From Bremia lactucae (Eukaryota > Oomycota > Peronosporomycetes > Peronosporales > Peronosporaceae): a stretch of 23,869 bases of DNA. The DNA lies in assembly GCF_004359215.1 (NCBI RefSeq), contig NC_090610.1, positions 7,127,282 through 7,151,150 on the forward strand. Direction: 5' to 3'. The notes under the pieces were generated by a model, which was not told the DNA's origin, ran no database searches, and saw only the letters and a list, made by a program, of their open reading frames with translations. The position numbers and the translations under genes are program-made. This document shows positions 8,303-17,222 of this stretch, piece after piece (the first letter of the stretch is position 1; the number at the start of each line of letters is the position of its first letter).

Positions 8303-9668
8303 CCATCGTACAAACGCCATCTTAAGAAAAACGTTATCGTACACAACATACGAGAAATTCTATCGTACTGCCAAATGCGATCGGACAAACGCCATCGGGC
8401 ACAGGCACTGGACGCACGCCGTTGGATGTCGCCATTTGACGCACGCCATGGAAAACGCCATTAAACACATGTCATCGGTCATAAGCTATCGTACAAACGC
8501 CATCGTCCATAAAAACCATAATTGTGACCACCTCGTCGTACGAACGCCATCGAACAAACGTCATTGGATACTGGCATGAGAGGCACGCTATGGGACACAG
8601 GCACTAACGCACGCCATTGGACACAGGCATTGGACGCACGCCATAAGACACACGCATCAAATACATGCCATCCACCGTACAAAGAACCGTTATTGTACAC
8701 ACCTCGTCGTACAATCGTCATCGGGCAAACTCCATTCGACACATGCATTGGACGCACGCTATTGGACAAACGTATCGAACTAACGCCTTCAAACGCATAC
8801 CATCGGTCATAACATCCTAGAAAAAACGTGATCGTACTTTAAACGCCATCCAACAGCGCCATCGGACACAGGCACTCGACGCACGCCATTGAAGGACGCA
8901 CGCCATGGAACATGCCATCAAACACATGCCATCGGTCTTAAGCCATCGAACAAACGCCATCGAACAAAACGGTTATCGTACACAACTCGTCGTACAATTG
9001 CATCGGACAAACGCCATTGAACACACGCCATTGGAGGCACTTTATCGGACAAACGAATCAAACACACGCCATCGAACACATGCCATCGGTCATAAGCCAT
9101 TGTACAACCGTCATCGTACGAAAAAAACGGTATCGTACACAGCTCGTCGAACACTCGTCATCGGACAAATGCCTTTGGATACAGGCACTAAAGGCACGCC
9201 ATTGGACACAGGCGTTGGATGCACGCCATAGAACACACTCATCAATACGTGCCATTGAATACATGCCATCGGTCAAAAGCCATCGTACAAACGCCATCGT
9301 ACAAAACCCGTTTTCGTGCATACCTCGTTGTACAATCGTCATAGTACAAACGCCATTGAACACATGAATTGGACACACGCCATTGGACAAACGCGTCGAA
9401 CACACGCCATCAAACATATATCATCGGTCATAAGCGATCGAACAAGCGCCATCGTACAAAAGAAGACGTTATCGAACAATCCTCATCTTACAAATGCCAT
9501 CTAACGAACGCCATTGGGCACGGGCACTAGAGACGCGCAATGAAACACACGCCATCAAATACATGCCATCAAACCCATGCTATTTGTCAAAAGCCATCGT
9601 ACAATCGACATCGTACAAAAACCTGTTCTCGTATACAACTCGTCGTACAAACGCAATCGGACAAATGC
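8303..9668 (+). repeat. satellite array, plus polarity, diverged
   Basis: The array is made of short words such as ATCGTACAAACGCC and GGACACACGCCATT. The landmark CATCGGTCATAAGCCATCG recurs near 8473, 8801, 8930, 9084, 9267, 9422 and 9581, giving spacings of about 130-180 and one of about 330. It is the same family as the regular array downstream (17869-20922) in opposite orientation, but less uniform. It replaces the gag relic at 8302 and is cut by element A at 9668. Translated frames here are not genes. Confidence 0.85.
9664..9668 (+). repeat. left target-site copy of element A
   Basis: aatgc precedes the 5' LTR; aacgc (17705-17709) follows the 3' LTR. Removing the element rejoins normal satellite sequence (ggacaaatgc-cattgg). 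The one C/T mismatch fits a later transition. Confidence 0.75.
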
Positions 9669-10152
9669 TGTAATGGGGCACACATCGGTTGGAGAACCGT
9701 TGTTTTGGTACATTTACTTAATGGATAAAATACCCTTTTATTTAATTTTAAAATAGTTAGCTACTTAAATCCCTTTTATTATGGGTAACAAATGTGGTCG
9801 CCGCCAGATATAAATCTGGCGGCCAAGATCTATTTTAATTAGCTAGGGTAAGGTTTTAGATTCAAATAATTAAATAAAGTGCACTTCCTCTTTTGATCTT
9901 AAAGCGTTAAGTGCCTTCCTAAGGCTTGCGCATTGATCTGTAAGAGATAGAAGCCTTTCTAAGGTATATCCTCTTGATAACTAGTTGCCACTTGGTTCTA
10001 CGAACACCTGAATCCCTTGAACTACGATTCCTTAAGCTTTAACAGCTTGTACGACTCCCTGAGCTGTTAAACCCATTAGTTCAATGTAATTAAGTGACTC
10101 TTTGAATCTGAAAGTCTTCCTCTGAGTTTAGGCGCGAGGTAGCTCCGCTACA
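9669..10152 (+). mobile_element. 5' LTR of Gypsy element A
   Basis: TGTAATGGGG to GCTCCGCTACA, 484 bp. Hairpin arms GCCGCCAGAT/ATCTGGCGGC at 9800-9823 enclose a TATAAAT-like core. It resembles LTR C more than A's own 3' LTR at several blocks (GCGTTAAGTGCC, GGTATATCCTCTTG, CAATGTAATTAAGTGACTC). It should carry the promoter for gag-pol RNA; no start site can be fixed from sequence. Confidence 0.9.
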
Positions 10153-10154
10153 AC

Positions 10155-10169
10155 TGGTAGCACTCGTAG
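10155..10169 (+). other. primer binding site of element A
   Basis: TGGTAGCACTCGTAG begins two bases after the LTR end and is identical to that of copy C. It starts with TGG as expected for pairing with a tRNA 3' CCA end. Confidence 0.65.
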
Positions 10170-10211
10170 TCAATCTACGCCTAAGTCTTTCAAGACTAAT
10201 TTCTCACGAAA

Positions 10212-11231
10212 ATGGAAGAGGTTCCAGAATTGTCAGAAGCGCAACGCACCGCTTATGACAAGCTCAAAACCTTATTCGGGCTTGAGCACGTGAAATTTAT
10301 TATCTCCCAGGGACCAGAGGTTCTGCATGCAAGGCTTGAAGCCTTCATGCGGTACGAAGCCTCCCTGATCGGTCTGGTACAGGACCATTTAGCGACATCT
10401 ATGCCAACCCGGTACACCTCTGTACCTGACTCAGAGCCGAGGGCTCGCTCTCTAAATGTAAATGTGAAGACATTTGAGGGAAAAGAGGGAGAAAATCTCC
10501 CTTTTTGGATTAAGCAGATGGAAATGTCCATTGATTCCGCCTTGTTCGTAACAGAACGGCAAAAGGTGGCTATAGCAATTTCCAAACTTGGAGGTAGAGC
10601 CATAGAGTGGGCACTATCTTGCAGCACGTCCATAGACGACGCTTTTCCCTCATGGGATTCGCTGAAACAGCAAATGACCAGCATGTTTGCACCGCCTGAT
10701 GAGGCTTTTCGTATGCGAGCACGGCTCCTAGCGACTCGACAGGGTAAAAGAACCCTAGGGGACTTTGTCCAGGAGTTGAGAACTTTCATTGCATCTATGC
10801 ATCAAGACCCGGTGCAAGAAGCAACTGTAGTGACCATCTTTATGGGCGGTCTCAATGAGGGCGTTGCCCGGACGGAATTGTTCCGATCTCATCCTGCTAC
10901 TTTCGAAGAGGCAGTTGCCATAGCGCTACGCGCCGAGTTCGACTTTAAGCCTCCTCGCGTTAGCACGCCTGTTTACCGAACAAGCTCTTCGAGCACATGG
11001 GTTCTGACTAATAGAGCGGAACCTATGGATTTTAGCCTCGTTGAGGATGGAGAAGAGGCTCTTGAAGCTGTGGAACAGCATAAGACCATCCGTAGATGTT
11101 ATATGTGCGGAAGCGCGAAATATTTACGCCCTGCCTGCCCTCTTCGAGATTCGCGTAAAGCTCGAAAGATCTCCAACTCCGACCTATACCAGAGATCTGG
11201 TACGGTGCGGGAAAACGTCAATACCCAGTAG
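10212..11231 (+). CDS. gag: Gypsy Gag polyprotein (full-length, altered zinc knuckle)
   Basis: This 339-residue Gag forms the particle shell and binds element RNA. The start MEEVPELSEAQ follows the PBS by about 40 bases and is shared with copy C. Residues 1-60 are helical and charged. A Retrotrans_gag capsid-type domain spans about 85-245 (FEGKEGENLPFWIKQMEM, FPSWDSLKQQMTSMF, RTLGDFVQELRTFI, FMGGLNEGVARTEL). Residues 280-295 are acidic. A CCHC zinc knuckle at 296-309 reads C-x2-C-x4-Y-x4-C: the zinc-binding His is Tyr304 (codon TAT at 11121-11123, one change from CAT), so RNA packaging is probably weakened. The ORF ends in TAG just before protease, which lies in another frame or is reached by read-through. 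It is the only intact-length retroelement ORF in the window. Confidence 0.88.
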   Translation: MEEVPELSEAQRTAYDKLKTLFGLEHVKFIISQGPEVLHARLEAFMRYEASLIGLVQDHLATSMPTRYTSVPDSEPRARSLNVNVKTFEGKEGENLPFWIKQMEMSIDSALFVTERQKVAIAISKLGGRAIEWALSCSTSIDDAFPSWDSLKQQMTSMFAPPDEAFRMRARLLATRQGKRTLGDFVQELRTFIASMHQDPVQEATVVTIFMGGLNEGVARTELFRSHPATFEEAVAIALRAEFDFKPPRVSTPVYRTSSSSTWVLTNRAEPMDFSLVEDGEEALEAVEQHKTIRRCYMCGSAKYLRPACPLRDSRKARKISNSDLYQRSGTVRENVNTQ

Positions 11232-11309
11232 GCGCGGGGCGCCCTGCTGGGGAAGACCTAGGCTCTGTTGAACCTCCAGGAGGTGAGAATTAACAGAACC
11301 TAGCCCCAA

Positions 11310-11771
11310 TTAGCTCGGTGCTTAATGGCACGGGGCGAGAGTACAAGATTGGCTTAGTAGTCGCTCAAAGGGCTTTGATAAGTCATGGTCAATATTAATT
11401 GACTCCGGAGCGTCTTGCAATTATGCTCGACGCCTTTCTTTTGAAGGAAGTCAACAATACGTCGAGGCGCTTAAAGCGCATGAACGTGATACATCACTGT
11501 TCGCTTAGCGACTGGGACTCGTGTCACTGTTCCCAAAGTTCCATTGAACTGAAGTATAAAGTTTGTGGACTTTGACAGTATGGAACGCTGTCTCGTCCTT
11601 GATTTGGATTCGAGATGTGATCTCATCCTTGGTATGGCCTGGTTAGAACACCATGAGCCATGGATCGATTGGAGGTCTAAGACCTTAGGCGCCACGCGCA
11701 ATGTCTCTAGCAAAGTTTTGGAGAGTCATGAACCCACCTTTGCTAGGCAACAAAAGCGCTATTGGCGCTGA
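11310..11771 (+). pseudogene. pol: Gypsy A retropepsin-type protease (broken)
   Basis: Reading begins VLNGTGREYKIGLVVAQ. A ten-base deletion relative to L follows at about 11369, putting the active-site segment LIDSGASCNYARR (near 11400) out of frame. The TGA at 11550-11552 is shared with L. The second half is open from 11565 (CLVLDLDSRCDLILGMAWLE, EPWIDW) to TGA at 11769-11771. The aspartic protease fold and DSGA site are clear, and the break pattern excludes function. Confidence 0.82.
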
Positions 11772-12567
11772 TCATTGAATGAGTCTCTCACTGTTTTAGA
11801 CATTGGAATGTCAGATTTAACAAACTTCAACGTTAAACATTAATTCTGAGCCCGACTCAGTAGTAGAGAGTGGAACGGCACGTACTCCGTCGAGTGACAC
11901 TCGTTGTAATAACGATTCACTGAATGCTGAAAGCATTTTTGGCCTAAGGCCGAATCATCAATGGTGTAATATCCCTGTGATACGTGGAGTGGCACGTCTA
12001 AGTCCACCGAGTATGGTCGGCAGAGGTGGCACCATACTGAGTGTCAATAGTGACACTATTGGCGGTTCGCCAGGGCATTTTGGGTCAAACTATCCTAATG
12101 CACATGAAGCGACACGTAAACGTTCGCTGGATAAGGAAGTTGAGTTACCTAACTCCTTGTCAGATGTCGAATAAGACACCATGCCGGGTATAGAACCAAT
12201 ACACGCTGGAAAGTTCGGGAACGTGAATGTCCCGGCCTCTAAGAGGCGTATTGTCTCCACTCCGAGACAGAGGAGACGCGAAGCGTTTATACCCTCACAA
12301 AGTGATACGAGTGAGCCATTACACACGCTTGTTAATAGCGTAACCGGTAACATTGAGGGAGAAGTTAGTCTTGCAGTTTTCCCTTCGTTACATGCTCTTT
12401 TAGAGCTAGACGAAATGTCTATTGATGAGTGCGGTTGAGCATTAAAAGCTGGCGACTTATCTGTGATAGTGGTCATTCGACCAACAATTGAGGTAAACTC
12501 ATCGTCACTTCTAGACGAAGCTGTCCTGGATGACACATAAGCTACACTTAGTGCGCGAAATGGGTCA
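11772..12567 (+). pseudogene. pol: Gypsy A pol linker between protease and RT
   Basis: An 85-codon piece is open at 12181-12438 ([20 protein letters not shown], then [20 protein letters not shown]). Stops at 12436-12438 and 12538-12540 are shared with L. Between 11772 and 12180 only short fragments are open. This is the variable region upstream of RT; no known domain is visible. Confidence 0.6.
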
Positions 12568-13400
12568 TTGATTCTTAAAGATCCTACGGATCCCTTTTAT
12601 TCCTTGATTAAAGAATTCCAAGATGTGGTATGTAATAATCCCCCGTCTGTTTTACCTCCGGATAGAGGTGTTCGTCATGAAATTGACTTGGTTCCGGGAA
12701 CCAAATACTGTGTCACAAGACAATGGCCTTTACCAAAGGAGCAGTGTGACGTCATTGACGATTTCTTCTGTGCTTAGCACGAGGCTGGAATCGTACGAGA
12801 GAGCAAATCTCCTCATTCGACTCCGACATTTTGTGTCAAAAAGCCAAATGGTAAATGGCGCATTGTACATGCTTATAATAAGCTTAATGCTGTCGCTATA
12901 CCAGCACAAACCCCCATTCCTAGAAATGATGTTCTTCAGATCAATATGGTGGGATGTACAGTGTACAGTGCACTGGACTTAGTCGATGGTTCCTACCAAC
13001 TGCTCATGCGAGCTAGCGATATCCCGCTTGTAGCGGTTAGCACCCCAAGCGGTATGTTATGGGAGTGGTTGGTTATGCCACAAAGGCTTTCCAACGCTTC
13101 GGCAACATTTAAACGTCAGTGACGCAACTGTTTCGCCCTCAACGAGGTTATGCACAGACTTATTTCGATGACATTTTTGTCCATAGTCGTGCGGAGCAGG
13201 GTCGGTCGGATATAGATTACCATTTAGACCATTTGCGAGCAGTGCTCGAGTGCATGCGCACAAACAAATTGTATGCCAATGCATCTAAATGCATTTTTGG
13301 CGCAGACGAAGCTCCTTTTTTAGGATGCTTCATTAAAAAGCGAGACCTTAGAGCGGATCCCGCTAAGCTAAAAACCATAGTAGATTGGCCGGTTTCTAAA
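12568..13400 (+). pseudogene. pol: Gypsy A reverse transcriptase (stops and frameshift)
   Basis: The RT segments are FQDVVCNNPPSVLPPDRGV, HEIDLVPGTKYCVTRQWPL, then a private TAG at 12775-12777 where L reads Lys. After it come FCVKKPNGKWRIVHAYNKLN and YSALDLVDGSYQLLM. A one-base loss gives TFKRQ-stop at 13120-13122, shared with L. The catalytic YFDD lies at 13161-13172 in the next frame. RT copies the element RNA into DNA. Apart from the private stop, very few differences from L were seen here (roughly one per hundred bases or fewer). Confidence 0.9.
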
Positions 13401-14010
13401 CCACCCAAAAGGATTTGCGTAAGTGGTTGGGTCTCGCCAATTATTTACACGAATATAGCGAAAATTACGCAGACATGGCTAGGCCATTATCTAATCTCCT
13501 TAAAAAGGATACAGAATGGTGCTGGACTAGCACCGAAAATAATGCTTTTCGAGCAGTTAAGGATAGTCTTATCCATGCCGTGATTCTGGCACTGCCAAAC
13601 CTAAATTGGCCTTTCAGTGTCGTCTGTGACGCATCAGATTTTGCCATTGGTAGTGCTCTGTTACAAACAGATGTTGATGGGCATGAACGTGTTATTGCGT
13701 TCGAGTCTAGACAGCTTAAAGCTGCTGAAAAGAACTACCCAGTTCATGACAAAGAGTTACTTGCTATGAAGTATGCTCAAGTCAAATTCAGAGTTCATCT
13801 GCTCGGCTCTTAGCCGTTTGTGATTTATACAGATCACGCGCCATTACGCACGGCGACTAAGTCGCCCCATCTCTCACAGAGAATGGCCCGATGGCTATCC
13901 TTTTTTGCGGAATGCAACTTCGAGGTAAAGTATAAGCCTGGTAAGCAGAATGCTTTGGCCGATGCGTTATCACGCAAGCCGGATTATGAGCTAACGACTA
14001 TCATGTCGCC
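13401..14010 (+). pseudogene. pol: Gypsy A RNase H region
   Basis: The frame is regained at about 13415 (RKWLGLANYLHEYSENYAD) and runs through VCDASDFAIGSALLQTD and HDKELLAMKYA to TAG 13811-13813, shared with L. It continues from 13817 with FVIYTDHAPLRTATKSPHLS and KYKPGKQNALADALSR. RNase H removes the RNA strand during cDNA synthesis. Asp in DASD and Glu in HDKELLA are kept. Confidence 0.88.
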
Positions 14011-14563
14011 TATTCCTGAATTAATCTGTTCGGCTTACGCCAAGGATGAACAGTGTGTAGCTCTGCTACTAGCTCTAAAGATCTCTGATTCAGGTATTAA
14101 ATTGCCGGCACGTTTGCGTGCAAGGTACACCGAATTTTTATCGATAACATCCTGTTGCTGTATTGCACGGACACTACGGACCCTCCGCGTGTCGTTGTTC
14201 CTCATGATGAGAATTTGAAGTACCGAATCCTCCATGAGGCACGTGATACTGTCCTTGGTGGTCATCTCGGTAGATGAAAGAGCTACGGCTCTGTAAGCCA
14301 GATTTATTGGTGGCGTAAACTTTATAAATGGGTCAGTACACACGTTCGCACATGCGAACTTGCCAACGGTTAAACCCTCGACGCATGCTGCTGCGCCACT
14401 GTCAAGCCTTCCCGTACCGATAGGTTGTTAAGAGTCCATTAATATGGATTCTGTTTTCGGTAAACCGAAAGATTCAGCCGGTAGCTCCGGCAAGGTGGTC
14501 TTTGCTGACCGATTGAGCAAAATGGCTCACTTAGCGGCTGTGTCGGATTCCATTGATGTAGAG
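14011..14563 (+). pseudogene. pol: Gypsy A integrase, N-terminal part (before LTR insertion)
   Basis: The stretch holds an H2C2-type zinc region (HEARDTVLGGHLG, YWWRKLYKWVSTHVRTC) with a TGA at 14275-14277 shared with L. The second Cys is lost by a frame change. The start of the core follows, with the first catalytic Asp (MD, codon 14447-14449) and ADRLSKMAHLAAV. The gene is interrupted at 14563 by a complete foreign LTR and continues at 15025. Confidence 0.83.
14559..14563 (+). repeat. left 5-bp target duplication of solo LTR B
   Basis: tagag here and at 15020-15024 flank the LTR exactly. Element L has an uninterrupted site in the homologous position. Confidence 0.93.
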
Positions 14564-15019
14564 TGTAACGGGGTGTATCGTTACGTGAAATTAACACTTA
14601 AAGGTTGTTAATTAATATATTATCTAAAAGGTAGATAATATTTAGAGGATATTATTTTATATAGTAATATCCTGAATTCTTATCCATAAATAGGTATAGG
14701 CCATTATATCTATTTATTCCGCAGACTAATCAGCTGTAGGAGTAATAAAAGAGAGTTACGAATAAGATAGAGATAAGAATTCATTTACATGTTTAGAGGT
14801 ATAAGGTTATAGTTAAGTTAGCATTTACAAAGATAGATTAAGAGACACTTAACTATATTTAAAACAGTTTTCATTTTACCCTCTTAAGTCTACTTGTCTT
14901 AAGAGAAGTCTTCCTCTGCACGTACAGTGTACGTCACCTAACGTAAGGCACCACTCACACCTGAAGCAGTGTGAAGTGGACTTGTACTGAAACAGTACAA
15001 GTCGTAGTGCCCCGTTACA
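14564..15019 (+). mobile_element. solo LTR of family B, 456 bp, inserted in integrase
   Basis: It begins TGTAACGGGG and ends CCCCGTTACA, a perfect 10-bp terminal inverted match, and is flanked by tagag on both sides. No internal region, PBS or PPT is present, so it is a solo LTR left by recombination between two LTRs. It holds several inverted repeats: TATTATCT/AGATAATA and GGATATTA/TAATATCC in the first third, GAATTCTTATC (14674-14684) with GATAAGAATTC (14772-14782), ACGTACA-G-TGTACGT near 14919-14933, and an 11-bp stem with AAA loop at 14979-15003. The family is most likely Ty3/Gypsy given the 5-bp duplication, but no coding part is available to prove that. An ORF running from within it into integrase is accidental. 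Confidence 0.93.
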
Positions 15020-15639
15020 TAGAGGGTACAACAGCTAAGCTGTTTATCGATCGCGTGTTTCGACAACATGGTTTGCCAGTGGCAATTGTATCCGATCGGG
15101 ATCCCCGTTTCACCGGTAAATTCTGGAAATCAATATTCCGAGTGCTTGGCACCAGATTGGATATGTCCACTGCGGACCATCCACAGACCGATGGTCAAAC
15201 TGAACGTGTCAATCGCGTCATTGAAGACGTTTTACGCAGCGTGTGTGCTCAGACACCAAAGCGCTGGAGCTCAATGCTTTCAGTAGTGGAGTTTGCGTTA
15301 AATATTGCTGTTCATGCCTCTACAGGCTATACTCCGCTCTATGTAAACGGTCTTACCCACCCGCGCGTTCCATTAACGATACCACTTCGTGGTTCAGGGC
15401 TTGGTGGGGAAAGTTGGCCGATAGGCTTGCTGATATCAGCCCTTTAACCGTTCGGAGACAAGTAAGCGAGTTTCTCGCAACGCGATTTAGTGTCTTAAGA
15501 CATGTACGGGATACGATGGGTGATAGCCAAGACATACAGAAAGAACAAGCAGATGCCAAAGGCAGAAGCTGTATTAACTCTTATATGGTCGGAGACCGAG
15601 TTTTACTTAACGCTAAGGAACTACCTACCAACTTGGTTT
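15020..15639 (+). pseudogene. pol: Gypsy A integrase core, C-terminal part
   Basis: After the LTR the core resumes in the order FIDRVFRQHGLPVAIVSDRD, HPQTDGQTERVNRVIEDVLR, FALNIAVHASTGYTPLYVNG. The second catalytic Asp (codon 15094-15096) and the catalytic Glu (15202-15204) are 36 codons apart, giving the D-x35-E spacing of retroviral-type integrases. The frame ends at 15447 and continues in another frame to GDRVLLNAKELPTNLV. At 15639/15640 the sense reading stops because the following block is inverted. Confidence 0.88.
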
Positions 15640-16159
15640 GGCACTGATGCTTTAGATCCACCTAATCCCACGTTAGGTGGTGCGAAGCGTCGTTTGACGC
15701 GAGTTGACTCTGAGCTTGGCGCTCAAAAACGTCAACGGCGTACGGGCAATCTTGCCGAAGAGGTACCTCGAACTCCCAAGAGTTTTCAGAAGAGGGGTAC
15801 CCTAGCCACTTCACCAGATACTGGTATCGACCCTCACGACGACGTCGATTTAAAAGTTTCTCCACACACATGAAACTGAAGGTTCCCCCTAGCATGAAGC
15901 AGCGCGGGAGGGGGCTAAAATTTCGGCGGAAGCATTTGATGCTCTACGGCACGAGGTGCAACTTCTTCGTGAGGTCCTTGCTCGGGTTGAGAGCTCTTTT
16001 GAGGCGGTTCGGGACCGTCTTTCGACGCTGGAGCGTCAGCAGCCTCGTTTAGAGGACCAGTTGGATATTTTGGTGAGGATGCAACAATCTGCCGCACGAC
16101 CGCCTGTCTCGGCGCAAGCGCCTTCAAGTCCACGTGGGAAGGGTCCCGATATGGCTTAA
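15640..16159 (+). pseudogene. C-terminal half of the antisense ORF (flipped with the block)
   Basis: On the plus strand this holds the distal half of the antisense protein. It begins DALDPPNPTLGGAKRRLTRV, then a basic patch pair KRRL and KRQRR about 14 residues apart (near 15684-15743) that looks like a bipartite nuclear localisation signal. Next comes EEVPRTPKSFQKRGTLATSP, a frame change at about 15870, and a long coiled coil (EVQLLREVLARVESSFEAV, then RLSTLERQQPRLEDQLDILV) ending at TAA 16157-16159 after SSPRGKGPDMA. The coiled coil is longer here than in L, which has a stop inside it. Confidence 0.55.
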
Positions 16160-16288
16160 GCAAGCCAACGTAAACCACTGGGTGTGTACGCAGCTTGCTG
16201 GAAAGGTTTAGCGTATAAGCTAGGCCCTTCTTGGTCACGACCGTAAATTGTCCAATAAAGCGCGGGCGCAATTTGGTCTTGAAGACCG
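15640..16288 (-). pseudogene. pol: inverted block: integrase C-terminal domain, linker, chromodomain
   Basis: Compared with L, this 649-bp block is flipped. The minus strand from 16288 reads the integrase barrel (FTVVTKKGLAYTLNL, VVYVGLLKPYRDPSHVDLK), a Pro/Glu/Gln-rich linker (KDGPEPPQKSSQPEQGPHEE) to TAG at about 15915, then after a frame change the chromodomain (YQYLVKWLGYPSSENSWEFE) at 15840-15720. The left breakpoint joins AACTTGGTTT to GGCACTGA; the right one joins AAGACCG to CAGAGCTTCG. Since core and tail must share a strand in a working enzyme, L shows the original order and A the rearranged one. Confidence 0.85.
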
Positions 16289-16309
16289 CAGAGCTTCGAT
16301 CCATGGTTG

Positions 16310-17057
16310 TACGGCCAACCGAAGCACTGAAATATCGGCTAGGCCTTTCTTCATTTTAAGGCATAAATGCCGAACGTAACTGGCCTTTGGCCTTAAGCTT
16401 GGCGAAATCGAAGCGAAGCTTTCGTTCCAAACGAACGACAGCCACATCCGCAGACTCCCTAATATTCCAAATATTGCGGAGGCGGCGGGCTCGGTCAATT
16501 CAGTTCTCAAATGAGACTTCATTTTCAGTCCTTGTTTCGTTTGGAAACAAAACGATCGGAATTTCCCTCATGGATGTTACCGAAGCCCCACGGGCTTGAT
16601 CATGTAAACGCGTCAGATACTGGCTTCGCGTCATTACCTTTGGTGTAAGGTATTGCTCATGAAGAGCGTCGCGGGCAGCGATCTCCTCCGGCGTCCTCGC
16701 CGGGTCACCAGAGATCCAGATGACCAAGCTGTGACACGCTATCTCTTTGAGACGCTCTTTCGCACTAAGCGGAGAGAACCTATATTCACTATGAGCTTTA
16801 GCTTCTGCTATCACGGCAGCTCGGCGACGAGCTTGTTCCTCTGTGAGGATTTCCCGCTCTTGCTCTACATCGAGCGGATTCGTAATGATGTTGGACTCAG
16901 GGTCCCGTGTCCTGGTGAATGCAGTTAAGACATCAGCGGCACCACGTTCTAGAAACGGATTCGGGGCCCGCCAACTTTCATCCGGAGGAGAAGGCGTGAG
17001 CGAACGCCGCTCTTGTTCCTCCTCCTCTGATTGAGAGTGACTTTCAAAGTCCACCAT
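16310..17057 (-). pseudogene. N-terminal half of the antisense ORF of element A
   Basis: The minus-strand ATG at 17057 opens 185 codons (MVDFESHSQSEEEEQERRS...), longer than in L. Features are an acidic cluster EEEEQE, a basic run EEQARRRAAVIAE, and a middle part SAKERLKEIACHSLVIW then TPEEIAARDALHEQYLTPKV. The stop at 16500-16502 (TGA) replaces the Trp codon of L. The frame then continues (ADVAVVRLERKLRFDFAKL) through a TAA near 16358 and DRSS to the inversion point, where it joins the integrase barrel in frame. L and A differ at about 17 of the first 134 residues but keep the start and frame. No known family is recognised. Confidence 0.6.
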
Positions 17058-17210
17058 TTCCTCATCGTCGAGGAAGCTGCTCAGAGTCTGTTACTCACAC
17101 TTTATTGTCATAAGACAAGGGAATGCAACACACAACCAAAAGTTTAGCTGTTTATATTTCAACCTCAAAGAGGGAATAGAGCGGATGTTGTCACTCGGTG
17201 TCAACAGTCT
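17058..17210 (-). promoter_or_regulatory. leader of the antisense ORF in element A
   Basis: This is non-coding sequence between the PPT and the antisense ATG, colinear with 787-939 in L. The CATTCC initiator-like core is kept at 17125-17120 (minus), about 63 bases before the ATG. In the LTR the palindrome CCCATT-TAT-AATGGG (near 17325-17339) gives a TATAAAT-type box on the antisense strand. Function is inferred. Confidence 0.35.
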
Positions 17211-17222
17211 GATGGGAAAGGG
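17211..17222 (+). other. polypurine tract of element A
   Basis: GATGGGAAAGGG directly precedes the TGTAATGGGG start of the 3' LTR, the expected place for the plus-strand primer. It matches the tract of L. Confidence 0.8.

Noticed and set aside
8303..9668. CRISPR-like array
   Set aside because: No constant repeat alternates with unique spacers; the words blend into each other and the context is eukaryotic retroelements.
8289..9728. ORFs on both strands in the left satellite array
   Set aside because: Same reason; they consist of satellite words only, and the last one runs into the Gypsy LTR.
10155..10169. Naming the primer tRNA from the PBS
   Set aside because: No tRNA gene is in the window, and the 15 bases cannot be assigned reliably from memory.
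14971..15024. Start of the integrase-like ORF at 14971 as a true start
   Set aside because: Those first codons lie in the inserted solo LTR; integrase coding resumes only after the target copy at 15024.
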